Counted from the stretch's first letter, positions 23,679 to 33,187 are shown. The stretch is 64,000 bases of DNA from NIOZ-UU13 sp964417935 (GCA_964417935.1 CAYQKF010000006.1:1-64000), one strand, 5' to 3'. The notes: a model not told the origin generated them from the sequence alone. Numbers and translations: made by a program.

Positions 23679-25013
23679 ATGGAACGAATGCGTCAGACAA
23701 TATCACGCCGTACTTTTATGAAAAGCACCGCGGCGGCCATTGCGGCACCATATATTGTTCCTTCTTCGGCCCTCGGTAAAAACAGCCGACCGGCCCCGAG
23801 CGAACGCATAACAATGGGCCTTATCGGCTTGGGCAGTATGGGAATGCGCCACGTGAAAGGATTCCTGCAGGAGGATGATTGTCAAATCATTGCCGTTTGT
23901 GACGTCGATGCCAGCCGGCGAAACGCTGCGGCCCAGGAGATTAATAAGCAGTATGTCAACAAGGATTGTGCCCAGTACAATGACTTTCGAGATCTGATTT
24001 CCCGAGATGAAATTGATACACTTTGCATATCAGTTCCAGACCATTGGCATTCTGTCCCGGCCATTAGTGGTGTCCGTGCCGGCAAGGATATTTACGGCGA
24101 AAAGCCGCTGGCCTTAACAATCTCGGAAGGCAGGGCTATGGTCGAGGCGGTGCACCGTTACAACTGTGTATGGCAAACCGGCAGTTGGCAACGGTCAACG
24201 GCTCACTTTCGTTTTGCGTGCGAGCTGGTCCGTAATCAACGAATTGGTAAGTTACAAAGGGCCGAAGTTGGTATCGGTGGAGGGTATAACCCAGGCGGTG
24301 GTCAGCCGACCGTCCATCGAATTGACCCTCAGCCGGTTATGTCGATTCCAGAGGGCTTTGACTACGAGATGTGGCTTGGTCCTGCCCGCTGGGCCCCGTA
24401 CACTGAAAAACGCTGCCATTGGAACTTTCGCTGGATATTGGATTACTCCGGCGGCCAGGTTACTGACTGGGGAGGCCACCACATCGACATTGCACATTGG
24501 GGCATGGGTTGTGATGAAACCGGAACGGTTAAAGTTGTTGGAAGAGGTATATTTCCCAAAGACGGACTATGGAACACCGCCGTTGACTACGACTACGAAT
24601 GCACTTATGACAACGGTTTAACACTGCTTGTCGGAAGCAATAATCATTATCCTCAGGGTGTCCGATTCATAGGAGACAAAGGCTGGGTGCATGTAACACG
24701 CAGCGGCATTGATGCAAATCCAAAACGTATGCTCAAAGAAAAGATTGGTGCTGAAGAAATACACCTGGCCAGACCATCCGGCAATCATCGTCAGGGTCAT
24801 CGTCGTGATTTCCTGGATTGCGTCAAGACGCGTGCCCAGACCATTACACCCATTGATGTGGGTCACCGGTCTGTTACAGTTGCACACTTGGGAAATATCG
24901 CAATGATGTTAGGTCGAGCGATTCACTGGGACCCAAAACGAGAACAGATTATCAATGACCCCTCGGCCAGTTGTATGCTCGGCCGCGCAATGCGCTCGCC
25001 TTGGCATGTCTAA
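23679..25013 (+). CDS. Tat-exported Gfo/Idh/MocA-family oxidoreductase
   Basis: ATG 23679 has GGGA upstream and begins 14 bp after the DJ-1/PfpI gene; ATG 23688 is an alternative. The product is 444 residues. A twin-arginine signal (SRRTFMKSTAAAIAAPYIV) precedes the Rossmann motif (MGLIGLGSMGMRHVKG), the EKPLALT motif and a C-terminal domain with YEMWLGPARWAPY and GGQVTDWGGHHIDIAHWGMG. It differs clearly from the oxidoreductase at 17897. It is likely an NAD(P)-linked sugar or glycoside oxidoreductase of the envelope. No terminator was seen immediately after it. Confidence 0.9.
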   Translation: MERMRQTISRRTFMKSTAAAIAAPYIVPSSALGKNSRPAPSERITMGLIGLGSMGMRHVKGFLQEDDCQIIAVCDVDASRRNAAAQEINKQYVNKDCAQYNDFRDLISRDEIDTLCISVPDHWHSVPAISGVRAGKDIYGEKPLALTISEGRAMVEAVHRYNCVWQTGSWQRSTAHFRFACELVRNQRIGKLQRAEVGIGGGYNPGGGQPTVHRIDPQPVMSIPEGFDYEMWLGPARWAPYTEKRCHWNFRWILDYSGGQVTDWGGHHIDIAHWGMGCDETGTVKVVGRGIFPKDGLWNTAVDYDYECTYDNGLTLLVGSNNHYPQGVRFIGDKGWVHVTRSGIDANPKRMLKEKIGAEEIHLARPSGNHRQGHRRDFLDCVKTRAQTITPIDVGHRSVTVAHLGNIAMMLGRAIHWDPKREQIINDPSASCMLGRAMRSPWHV

Positions 25014-25160
25014 ATTATGCCAGCAGAAGCTAATATTATCTTGATTGGATGCTAAATTCGCCTTATTTTTGCAGAAGGCATACATGTTCTTGGTAAAGTG
25101 CATCCCAGATAATTCCGATAATCATTTCGGTTCGGTAATCTCATCTTACAGCTCGATGCA
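25014..25160. other. Spacer, no feature seen
   Basis: No coding frame or clear signal was seen in this first part of the spacer before gspE. Confidence 0.3.
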
Positions 25161-25162
25161 AT

Positions 25163-25232
25163 CCGGGACCAATTAGGCGTGCCCAGCACCAAAAAAGCAC
25201 GTCGTTTTGGTGCTGGACAATTGGTGCGGGAC
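25163..25232. repeat. GGTGCGGGAC-family palindromic repeat
   Basis: CCAGCACCAAAA (25183-25194) is perfectly inverted as TTTTGGTGCTGG (25205-25216). An outer GGGACCAATT / CAATTGGTGCGGGAC arm frames it. Related arms are found inside coding sequence at 41612-41694 and 45199-45283 and between genes at about 14790 and 14885. Confidence 0.7.
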
Positions 25233-25338
25233 TATCGGACGCAAAAAAGTGCCTTTTTTCTGCGCTAAGTTGATTTGATTGGCCGGGAATTATTACTTAT
25301 ATTTTATTTGATGGCTTTGGGTTCCCGCAAGGCGGGGT

Positions 25339-25357
25339 CCCTCATGGAGGGTTTTTT
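25339..25357 (+). terminator. Small rho-independent terminator
   Basis: CCCTC-ATG-GAGGG followed by six T. It sits between the oxidoreductase (ends 25013) and the GspE gene (starts 25470). Confidence 0.55.
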
Positions 25358-25469
25358 ACGCTCGTGAACAGTGGGATTGCAGAGTATTAGTTTCGAATAT
25401 TCTGTCGTTGATTCCCTGAAAGGAGAGTGTCTTACCGGCATAAACTAATTCCGGAGGATTGTCAGAATT

Positions 25470-27362
25470 ATGGCAAGGCTATTTGGATTCCGACTTAAAG
25501 ACAAGCAGTCCGGCGAAAAGCGAATTAGCGATTATTCAGATAACGGCTTCGTCGAGGAAATCAGCGGTTTATCACAATTGTACTGCCCAGAGCAGAATAG
25601 TGCCACTCATGTCCGGGATGTGGCTGATTGCCTCTCTGAAATGGGAAAAATCACCGCTAAACAGCTTTCTAAGATAAGAGAAGTACAGAAAAAAAGAACA
25701 GATTGTGACGTCTGTCAAATAATCGCTGAGCTGAAATTAGCTGATAAGCTTGAAATTTCAATGGCACAGGCGAGCTTGTACGCATTTGAGTTTCGTCAGG
25801 TACAGCCCGAACAGGTTGACAGAGAGGCGTTTGATAAACTTGAGCTTGAGTATATAAAAAGCAACCACATTATGCCCATAGCCCTGCGCGGCAAAACCCT
25901 CGTTGTGGCGACAAGCCGTCCCGCCGACCTCTTTGTCATTGAAGATGTAAAAAGACAAACACAGATGGCTGTTGAAACGGTCGTATGCCTGGACGAAGAT
26001 ATAGATAAGGTCTGCAATACCTTCGACGACAAGAGAGTTGATTACAACCTTGACGATATCATGGGTGATATGGCGGATGTGGAGGTCGTTCAGGACCAGC
26101 AGGAAGATACGGAAGACCTGGAAAAAATGGCAGGCCAATCGCCTGTTATTAAGTTCGTCAATTATCTGATTAGTAACGCAGTGCGTGAAGGCGTCAGTGA
26201 CATCCATATCGAGCCCAAGGAAAAGTCTATGAAGACAAGGTACCGCATAGACGGTGTTCTTTTCGAGAAAATGGAGTCGCCGTTAAATATGCATCCTGCG
26301 GTTGTTTCACGCGTTAAAATTATGGCCAATCTCGATATTTCGGAAAGACGGCTGCCCCAGGACGGCAAAATCAAGGCCAATGTTGGTGGAAGAGCTATCG
26401 ATTTGCGGATTTCGACACTGCCGACGAATCATGGAGAAAAAGTCGTTATCCGTGTGCTCGATAGTAAATCTATTATGCGAGGTCTCGAGCAGTTAGGTAT
26501 GGAGTCTGATGTGATGGCAACTTTTCGTGAGCAGATAGCGCTGCCTCACGGGATTTTACTGGTTACAGGGCCTACAGGTTCCGGCAAGAGCACTACTTTG
26601 TACTCGGCCCTGTGCCAGATGGACGGCGATAAGCTGAACATTTCGACAGTTGAGGACCCGGTGGAATATGAGCTTGATTTCTGCAATCAGGTCCAGACCA
26701 GCGAGAAGATTGGTCTTGACTTCGCTTCGTCGCTCAGGAGTCTGCTTCGTCAGGACCCTGATGTGATAATGATAGGAGAGATTCGTGATAACGAGACGGC
26801 CCGAATAGCGGTCCAGGCTGCTTTGACAGGCCATTTGGTCCTTTCGACACTGCATACAAATGATGCAGCCAGCAGTATTACCAGGCTGGTGAATATCGGG
26901 ATTGATGCGTATTTGATAGCGGCCTCGCTGAATGCTGTTCTTGCCCAGCGATTGGTCAGGAAGATTTGTCCGAAGTGCAAAAAGACCTACCGGGTTCCGG
27001 AAAGTATGCGTGAATATATAAAAGCCGCAGGAATCAAGGCCAAACAGTTTTATCACGGTGTCGGCTGTGACCATTGCAGGGGCTCAGGGTATGTAGGTCG
27101 TGTTGGTATTTACGAGCTGCTGGTTATTAATGACCAGTTCAGGGATATGATTAACAGGGACTCATCGGTCAATAATATGCGTCGGGTCTTTCATGAAAGC
27201 GGACGGCGGATTTTGTTTGACGATGGACTTATAAAAGTAAAGCAGGGCCTGACAACAATAGAAGAAGTGCTGAGGGTAACTGAAGTTTGCAGCATAACAT
27301 CCGATGTCGTCTCAGACGAAGATGATAATCATGGTCAGAGTAAAAAGTGTAAAAAGAAATAG
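25470..27362 (+). CDS. GspE/PilB-type secretion/pilus assembly ATPase
   Basis: A 630-residue protein; GGAGG lies about 10 bases before the ATG. An MshEN/T2SSE-N domain spans ~60-190. The ATPase core spans ~210-580 and has SDIHIEPKE, the Walker A GPTGSGKSTT (~366-375), the Asp box, Walker B VIMIGEIRD (~430), the His box GHLVLSTLHTNDA and a four-Cys zinc module (CPKCKKTY ~500, CDHCRGSGY ~534). It powers pseudopilin assembly in type II secretion or type IV pili. The two prepilin-like proteins of this window are possible cargo. It is the first gene of an operon with GrpE-like, Hsp70 and TerB/J-like genes, an unusual partnership. No GspF/PilC or secretin is nearby. Confidence 0.92.
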   Translation: MARLFGFRLKDKQSGEKRISDYSDNGFVEEISGLSQLYCPEQNSATHVRDVADCLSEMGKITAKQLSKIREVQKKRTDCDVCQIIAELKLADKLEISMAQASLYAFEFRQVQPEQVDREAFDKLELEYIKSNHIMPIALRGKTLVVATSRPADLFVIEDVKRQTQMAVETVVCLDEDIDKVCNTFDDKRVDYNLDDIMGDMADVEVVQDQQEDTEDLEKMAGQSPVIKFVNYLISNAVREGVSDIHIEPKEKSMKTRYRIDGVLFEKMESPLNMHPAVVSRVKIMANLDISERRLPQDGKIKANVGGRAIDLRISTLPTNHGEKVVIRVLDSKSIMRGLEQLGMESDVMATFREQIALPHGILLVTGPTGSGKSTTLYSALCQMDGDKLNISTVEDPVEYELDFCNQVQTSEKIGLDFASSLRSLLRQDPDVIMIGEIRDNETARIAVQAALTGHLVLSTLHTNDAASSITRLVNIGIDAYLIAASLNAVLAQRLVRKICPKCKKTYRVPESMREYIKAAGIKAKQFYHGVGCDHCRGSGYVGRVGIYELLVINDQFRDMINRDSSVNNMRRVFHESGRRILFDDGLIKVKQGLTTIEEVLRVTEVCSITSDVVSDEDDNHGQSKKCKKK

Positions 27363-27411
27363 ACTAATACTTTGAGCTGGACAGAATGGTTCACGATTAA
27401 GATTTGAGACT

Positions 27412-28755
27412 ATGCATAAAAAATTTGTCATACTTGGTTTAGTATTACTCCTTGTTGGCACCACAATGCTTGGGTGGGTTCTTGTCGAGAGAAGAAAGCA
27501 GCAACAAGAAGCTGATGAGAATATCGAGCAACGTAATGAATTGTTGCGGCTGCCCTCGGAAGAGCCAACACAGTTGCCCTTAGAGCTGGACGGAAATGGG
27601 GAACCCAAAACAGAATCTCAACTACAACAAGAGCTGCAGGAGAAACTTCAGGCTGATTTGGAAAAATTGGCAGCGGGCGAAACGGATGTTTATGCCTTTG
27701 AAGAGGCCCTTTACGACGAGGACCAGCAAAACGAATTACAAAAGCGTAGGGAGCTGAGTGAGTTTGTTCTTACAGGCTCTATTGTCTGTATATCTATGGG
27801 CGGGACAATTTTTGCCTGGTACCTGTTACTATGGTTGGGTCGGCGTCTTATTAGAGGTTTGTCCGACTTGAAGAAGTATTTAACCGATGTTCTTAGAAGG
27901 CGAACAAAGACCAAAGGCAAAAAGCAGGCTAAGACCAACACCGAAAAAGATGAAGAAGAACAGGAGCAAAAGCAAAAAACGAACAAACAGCAGAGCCGGC
28001 TTGAGAAACAATCGAAAGGTCTTTGGAATTTGGGCAAGCGTAAGTCCAAACTTAATAAGGGCCAGGCGGCTCTTTCTACGAAAAGCGTATCCCGCTTTGA
28101 TAACCAAGACCGTAAAGGAACAAAAAAGCGTTTGGGAATCTATGCAGATGACAATGCTGAGGAAATTACCGTATTGCTTTCCGATGAAAAATCCGTTGAT
28201 TCTATCGCAAAACTTGAGGATTCGCTCAAAGCTCAAACTGAACTATTGGAAGAACGGACGGCACAAAGTGTTCAGCAGGCCATAATCGAGCATTCAAAAC
28301 CGCTCGACAGCACTCTTAAAGACCTTGCTCAGCAGGTCTCGGCTATTCGTGAATACACTGCCTGCCAGCAGGAAAGAGTGGAAAAACTTCAGGACGGGTA
28401 TGACTGGAATATTGTCAAGACTTTTTGCCTGCGAATTATTCGCTGCATTGACAATCTGGAAAACCGTATCAGTCAGCTCTCCAGCAAAAGTGCTAAGACC
28501 GAACATCTTGAGGATATAAAAGATGAGCTGATATTTGCTCTGGAGTCAAGTGGTATTGAACAATTTGAGCCCGAAATAAACAGTGATTATCGCGGCCAGG
28601 AGAAGTACGCCGAGGCAGTTAAAGGCAAGCAGCCCTGTGACAAGTCGAAGCAGAAAGGTAAGATTGCAAAAGTCATTAGACCAGGTTATCAATACTTTAT
28701 TAACGAGGAGAATATCAAAATAGTACGTTCGGCTCAGGTTAAGCTCTTTGGTTAG
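27412..28755 (+). CDS. Membrane-anchored GrpE-like nucleotide exchange factor
   Basis: A 447-residue protein. It has a membrane helix at ~5-22 (ILGLVLLLVGTTMLGWVLV), a charged periplasmic-side loop to ~118, a second helix at ~122-145 (GSIVCISMGGTIFAWYLLLW), then a very basic coiled region (~150-250) and a C-terminal domain (~285-447). That domain follows the GrpE plan: a long coiled coil, FCLRIIRCIDNLENRI (like the GrpE PVLDNLERA segment), LESSGIEQFEPEINSDYRGQEK, then a beta part ending KVIRPGYQYFINEENIKIVRSAQVKLFG. It starts 49 bp after gspE and ends 63 bp before the Hsp70 gene. The GrpE call rests on motif order, and the sequence is divergent. Confidence 0.7.
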   Translation: MHKKFVILGLVLLLVGTTMLGWVLVERRKQQQEADENIEQRNELLRLPSEEPTQLPLELDGNGEPKTESQLQQELQEKLQADLEKLAAGETDVYAFEEALYDEDQQNELQKRRELSEFVLTGSIVCISMGGTIFAWYLLLWLGRRLIRGLSDLKKYLTDVLRRRTKTKGKKQAKTNTEKDEEEQEQKQKTNKQQSRLEKQSKGLWNLGKRKSKLNKGQAALSTKSVSRFDNQDRKGTKKRLGIYADDNAEEITVLLSDEKSVDSIAKLEDSLKAQTELLEERTAQSVQQAIIEHSKPLDSTLKDLAQQVSAIREYTACQQERVEKLQDGYDWNIVKTFCLRIIRCIDNLENRISQLSSKSAKTEHLEDIKDELIFALESSGIEQFEPEINSDYRGQEKYAEAVKGKQPCDKSKQKGKIAKVIRPGYQYFINEENIKIVRSAQVKLFG

Positions 28756-28818
28756 GTTTATTAGAGGAGGTTTGATAATAAGTCAAAACCGGGAGCTCAG
28801 AAAAATAAGGGGTATAAA

Positions 28819-30369
28819 ATGGCTAACATAGTAGGCATAGATCTGGGAACAACTTTCTCAGCGTTAGCGACTCTCAATGCTATCGGGAAACCCGAAATAG
28901 TCCCGAATGCCGATGGTGAAAGGCTTACGCCGTCTGCTATTTTCTTTGATGAAGAAAACTCCGATATAATCCGGGTGGGAATCGAAGCTATTAACTCACG
29001 ACGGCTAAATGCTCAAAGGTCCGTTCGCTGGATAAAGCGGAACATGGGGGACCCGCAATATAACAAGCGTATTGACGAGAAGGACTGGACGCCCGTGGAA
29101 TTGTCCTCGCTGATTCTGAAAAAGCTCAAGCAGGACTGCTCGGTCGGGGATGACAAAATCCATGATGTCGTTCTCTCTGTTCCCGCCCACTTTGACGAGG
29201 TTCGCAGGAAAGCGACCATGGACGCAGGGACTATGGCCGGGCTGAACGTGATTGGAATTGTCAATGAGCCTGTGGCCGCCGCTTTGTATTACGCTACCAC
29301 GCGCGAAGTTTCCGGAAAGGTCCTTGTATATGACCTTGGCGGAGGAACCTTCGATGTAACAGTAATGGATGTCAACGGTCATCAAATGAATATTATTTGC
29401 TCACAGGGCGACCATGCCCTTGGCGGCGTTGACTTTGACCAGAAAATATTGGAGTTGTTGGAGCAGAACTACAGGGACAAATTCGGTACCGAGCTGATTG
29501 ACTCCGATGAAGATAGAGCGAAATATGAAGATGAGGGAGAAGATATTAAAAAGACATTGTCGCGGCGTCCTGTTGCCAAAAAGATGCTCTACGGCCCGGC
29601 GGGCAGTATGAAAGTACAGATTACACGCGAGATGTTTGAAGAGGCCATTTCTTCGTTGATGTCTCGTACAGATATTCTGGTTGAAGTGGCGCTTGAGGAG
29701 GCTGGTCTCAAACCTTCCGGAATTAACAAGGTACTGTTGGTAGGCGGCAGCACCCGGATACCATTGGTCCAGCAGCGCCTGGAGAAAATGTTCGGCTCCG
29801 CTCCGGAGACGGCGGTGAATGTAGATGAATGTGTCGCACTTGGCGCCGCTTTACATGCCGGACTGACAATGCTCAGAGAAAAATCTGATGTTGTGTCGGC
29901 GGGTGTATCTAATGGACTAAAAGACATTAACCTCACTGATGTCTGCAACCACAGTTATGGTACTATTTGCGCTCCTATTGACGAGGAAACAGGCCGACGT
30001 GTAATTGAGAATCGTATCATTTTGAAGAAAAATACACCGTTGCCCTGTGAAAGCTCACAAACATTCTATACTCTTTCTGAGGGACAAACAGACCTTGAGG
30101 TAACAATAACCCAGGGGGAAGATATCGATGTCGAGTACGTAAATAAGATTGCAACGCACAAATTTAAGCTTCCTCCAAATAGGCCTGCCGACCGACCTAT
30201 TAAGGTTACTTACAGCTATGATGTCAACCAGAGGATGCACTGCAGATTCGAAGATGTTGAATCCGGCAAAGTCCTTGAAGTCGATTTATGCCTGGACCAG
30301 GATGGCGAAATGTCCGAGGGCGACGTAAGAAAAAAGAATAAACAATTGAAGTCCTTCAAAGTCGAGTAG
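28819..30369 (+). CDS. Short Hsp70 (DnaK-like) chaperone lacking the C-terminal lid
   Basis: A 516-residue protein (SD AAGGGG). The ATPase domain has all signature motifs: IVGIDLGTTFSALA, VLSVPAHFDEVRRKAT, GIVNEPVAAALYY, VYDLGGGTFDVTVMDV and VLLVGGSTRIPLVQ. The interdomain linker is unusual (LTDVCNHSYG where DnaK has LLLDVTPLSLG). About 120 residues of a beta substrate-binding domain follow and the protein then ends, so the ~100-residue helical lid of DnaK (about 640 residues) is absent. Substrate exchange should therefore be fast and shallow. It sits between GrpE-like and TerB/J-like membrane proteins, which suggests it works at the inner membrane. Confidence 0.92.
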   Translation: MANIVGIDLGTTFSALATLNAIGKPEIVPNADGERLTPSAIFFDEENSDIIRVGIEAINSRRLNAQRSVRWIKRNMGDPQYNKRIDEKDWTPVELSSLILKKLKQDCSVGDDKIHDVVLSVPAHFDEVRRKATMDAGTMAGLNVIGIVNEPVAAALYYATTREVSGKVLVYDLGGGTFDVTVMDVNGHQMNIICSQGDHALGGVDFDQKILELLEQNYRDKFGTELIDSDEDRAKYEDEGEDIKKTLSRRPVAKKMLYGPAGSMKVQITREMFEEAISSLMSRTDILVEVALEEAGLKPSGINKVLLVGGSTRIPLVQQRLEKMFGSAPETAVNVDECVALGAALHAGLTMLREKSDVVSAGVSNGLKDINLTDVCNHSYGTICAPIDEETGRRVIENRIILKKNTPLPCESSQTFYTLSEGQTDLEVTITQGEDIDVEYVNKIATHKFKLPPNRPADRPIKVTYSYDVNQRMHCRFEDVESGKVLEVDLCLDQDGEMSEGDVRKKNKQLKSFKVE

Positions 30370-30389
30370 CGATACGCGCAGGTAGGCAG

Positions 30390-31670
30390 ATGGGCAAACT
30401 TCTGATACCAATTTTGATTGGAGTGACAGCATCTGCGTCAATGATTCTTTTTAGTTTGATTAGTCGCACCAAGCTCGCCGAATTGGTAAGTCGCTTAAGG
30501 TCAGGGGATTTAATTAGCCACTTCAGCTTTTCGGATTTGATTAATTACATCAAGGTATCAGTTTCGCCCAAAGCAAATCCCAATGCATGTATTAAGTCTT
30601 CCCCTGAGCTTGATTTGACCGTTCTTAATTGCCGTGTTAAATTGTCGAAACAGCAGGACGGTGATAGTGATTCCGATGCTTTTAACGTTGAAATCTGCGG
30701 CTCAATACATGCCCCACAGGACGTGAGTTCCGCAAACTTGAGCATTTGCATCGTGGACGTAACTAAACCGAGATCTCAAGGCGAACCAGTACAAGCCCTG
30801 ATTAAACAGTGGCAAATGCCGGATTCGTCTGTTTTCTGTTACAATGCCAAGCTTGGCAAGCTTCCGCACCAGGTCACGACCATATCAGACTGGACATCCA
30901 TTGCCCTGTTGCGTCTTGACTGGTTGGCGCTTCCCCGCAAAGGAAAAAGAGAACTGATGTTCATTACATCAATATTCCCTGCCGAAGGTGGTGAACAGCT
31001 CGCTTGGGCCCGCTGCTATTTTGTTTATCACAATCGTGATTTCGGCTATCTTGATTTGCAGGAAAACGTCCAACGCGCAAAAACCCTTGCTGTAACGCTG
31101 GCATTCGCAGTAAGTGCCGCAGATAACAAGCTGTATGGCTGTGAGGTTGAACTTATCAAAAACTGGGCAAGGGAAAACATTGACCTTTCTGAGGCATCCA
31201 ACAAAGAACGGCGTAAACTTGAAAAGGCATTGAATGAAACAATTGCGTTTTTCCGCGATGGAAATCAACTTAACAACCATGATATTTGTAGGGAGATTGT
31301 TGGAATTGCACCTCTCGCAACCCGATATGACATATTGAATCTTTGCTTATATGTAGCACAGGCTAACAGCTCAGTTACTACAGAAGAATTAACTGTCTTG
31401 AAAGACCTGGCAAACTGGCTCGAGATTGATACGGACAAGTTTCGAGAAATGGTGGAGAAAGTCCTCCCTGTCGATATGCATGAAGTCTTGGATGTAGAAA
31501 CCATCCTCGGTGTCACTTCAGATATGAATAAGGAAAAAGCTCGTCGGCATCTGAACAAAGAGTACAGCAAATGGAGTGCGAGAGTAACAAATTCCGACCC
31601 CGAAATTCATAGCCAGGCCGACCAGATGCTCAAGCTCATTGCGGAAGCAAGAAGTCAATACGTAGGATAG
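30390..31670 (+). CDS. Membrane-anchored TerB-domain protein with J-like C-terminus
   Basis: A 426-residue protein, 20 bp after the Hsp70 gene, with AGGTAGG just before the ATG. A membrane helix spans ~3-24 (LLIPILIGVTASASMILFSLI). A beta-rich region spans ~60-225. An all-helical TerB-like domain (~230-365) has its repeated acidic-site pattern only in part (FAVSAADNKLYGCEVELIKNWA, YVAQANSSVTTEELTVLKDLANWL). The C-terminal ~65 residues (ILGVTSDMNKEKARRHLNKEYSKWSAR... AEARSQYVG) align with a J domain, but the HPD tripeptide that triggers Hsp70 ATPase is replaced (SAR). It likely recruits or docks the Hsp70 at the membrane. Confidence 0.7.
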   Translation: MGKLLIPILIGVTASASMILFSLISRTKLAELVSRLRSGDLISHFSFSDLINYIKVSVSPKANPNACIKSSPELDLTVLNCRVKLSKQQDGDSDSDAFNVEICGSIHAPQDVSSANLSICIVDVTKPRSQGEPVQALIKQWQMPDSSVFCYNAKLGKLPHQVTTISDWTSIALLRLDWLALPRKGKRELMFITSIFPAEGGEQLAWARCYFVYHNRDFGYLDLQENVQRAKTLAVTLAFAVSAADNKLYGCEVELIKNWARENIDLSEASNKERRKLEKALNETIAFFRDGNQLNNHDICREIVGIAPLATRYDILNLCLYVAQANSSVTTEELTVLKDLANWLEIDTDKFREMVEKVLPVDMHEVLDVETILGVTSDMNKEKARRHLNKEYSKWSARVTNSDPEIHSQADQMLKLIAEARSQYVG

Positions 31671-31934
31671 GGAACCCAAGCGCAATGAAATGCGTTTAGC
31701 AGCTCTGTAAGACACGTCAAATTAGATATTATACTCCGTTAGGGGCTCACCGCAAATCCACACTCGCCGGCTAACAACACCAGCAGCATATATTGCCACT
31801 AAGATTCGAAAAAACATCTGAACTAATGGTAAACGTCTAACACATCCTGAAAGCTCTATTGCCATCGGTCAGTTAATACGTTATTATTTGAGTCGTTTTA
31901 TATGATGAGACAATGAACAACGACGAGAATTACT

Positions 31935-33170
31935 ATGAAAATTACGATTAAGATAACATTGATACTTGCTATTATCATTGTAGTGTGTGTGATTCTTACG
32001 AAGATGATAATTAGCTGGTCGCAAACCGGCGAGCGGGAAAAAGTTACCGAGCCAATGCAGCCGGAAGCAACGGTTGACAGCCAGGACTCGTCTCTGCGAA
32101 GCGCTTCGCCTAAGCAAGGCAGTTGGCCTATGTTTCGGGGTGGACAGCAGCTCTTAGGCAGGGCGTCTGGGACTTTACCTGATTCGCTGAGGTTTGTTTG
32201 GAAATTCAAAACCAATGGCCAAATCAAATCATCGCCGGCAATCGACGACCATCTTGTTTTCATAGGCTCATCTGACACAAATGTTTATGCAATTGATTTG
32301 GAAGGCGGGCGACAGGTATGGGCATACCAGACCGGCGATGCCGTTGAGGCGACACCCTGTGTGGTTGAAGGTTCGGTTTTTGTAGGGTCATCGGACGGGT
32401 TCCTGTATGCGCTTGATGCGAAAAACGGCTCACTTAAGTGGAAATACAAGACTACCGGAGAGATTCTTGGGGCTGCTAATTGGGTACGCTCACCGGACGG
32501 CCAGAGGATATGGATACTCGTGGGCAGCTACGATAATATATTGCATTGCGTGGATTCGGCGAGTGGCAAAGTCGTGTGGACTTATGAAACGGACAATTAT
32601 ATAAATGGCTCGCCTGCGGTAGATGGCCAAAAGGCCGCTTTCGGCGGCTGCGATGCGATGATACACGTTGTGTCTCTGACCGACGGCAGCAAAATAACGC
32701 AGATAGATGCCGAATCATACATTGCAGCTTCCGCAGCATTCCTCGAAGAGCAGGTGTATGTCGGCAATTACGATAATGTACTTATCAAAGCCGACATTGC
32801 CGCCGGCAAAATCGTATGGAAATACACGGATGCGGATGCTCCATTTTTTTCTTCGCCTGCAGTCGGCCGTGACGTAGTTGTGTTTGGAGGTCGGGATGAA
32901 CGTGTGCATTGTGTTGGTCGTGATGACGGGCAAGTAATCTGGACATTCCAGACATTAGGCGAAGTTGACAGCTCACCGGTTATTTGCGGTAACAAAGTGG
33001 TTGTCGGCTCCGAAGATGGCCGACTTTATCTATTAAGACTTTCTGATGGAAAACAAGTTTGGTCGTATGAGATAGGCCAACCTGTTACTTCCTCGCCGGC
33101 TGTAGCTAACCGGATGGTTGTCGTCGGCAGCGATGATGGTTATGTGTACGCATTTAGTGCCGAGCGATAG
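31935..33170 (+). CDS. Membrane-anchored PQQ-like beta-propeller protein
   Basis: A 411-residue protein with an N-terminal membrane anchor or signal (MKITIKITLILAIIIVVCVILTKMI). It then has eight or so repeated blades of the PQQ-enzyme/BamB type, each with a pattern like SSPAxxxxxVxxGSxDxxxYAxDxxxGxxxWxY (for example WAYQTGDAVEATP and WTYETDNYINGSP). The PQQ-ligand residues of dehydrogenases were not recognised, so it is probably a binding or scaffold propeller facing the periplasm. It is 17 bp upstream of the glycosyltransferase gene and may start a new transcription unit after a 264-bp spacer with no other feature. Confidence 0.85.
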   Translation: MKITIKITLILAIIIVVCVILTKMIISWSQTGEREKVTEPMQPEATVDSQDSSLRSASPKQGSWPMFRGGQQLLGRASGTLPDSLRFVWKFKTNGQIKSSPAIDDHLVFIGSSDTNVYAIDLEGGRQVWAYQTGDAVEATPCVVEGSVFVGSSDGFLYALDAKNGSLKWKYKTTGEILGAANWVRSPDGQRIWILVGSYDNILHCVDSASGKVVWTYETDNYINGSPAVDGQKAAFGGCDAMIHVVSLTDGSKITQIDAESYIAASAAFLEEQVYVGNYDNVLIKADIAAGKIVWKYTDADAPFFSSPAVGRDVVVFGGRDERVHCVGRDDGQVIWTFQTLGEVDSSPVICGNKVVVGSEDGRLYLLRLSDGKQVWSYEIGQPVTSSPAVANRMVVVGSDDGYVYAFSAER

Positions 33171-33187
33171 AACCGGAGCAGACTTTT

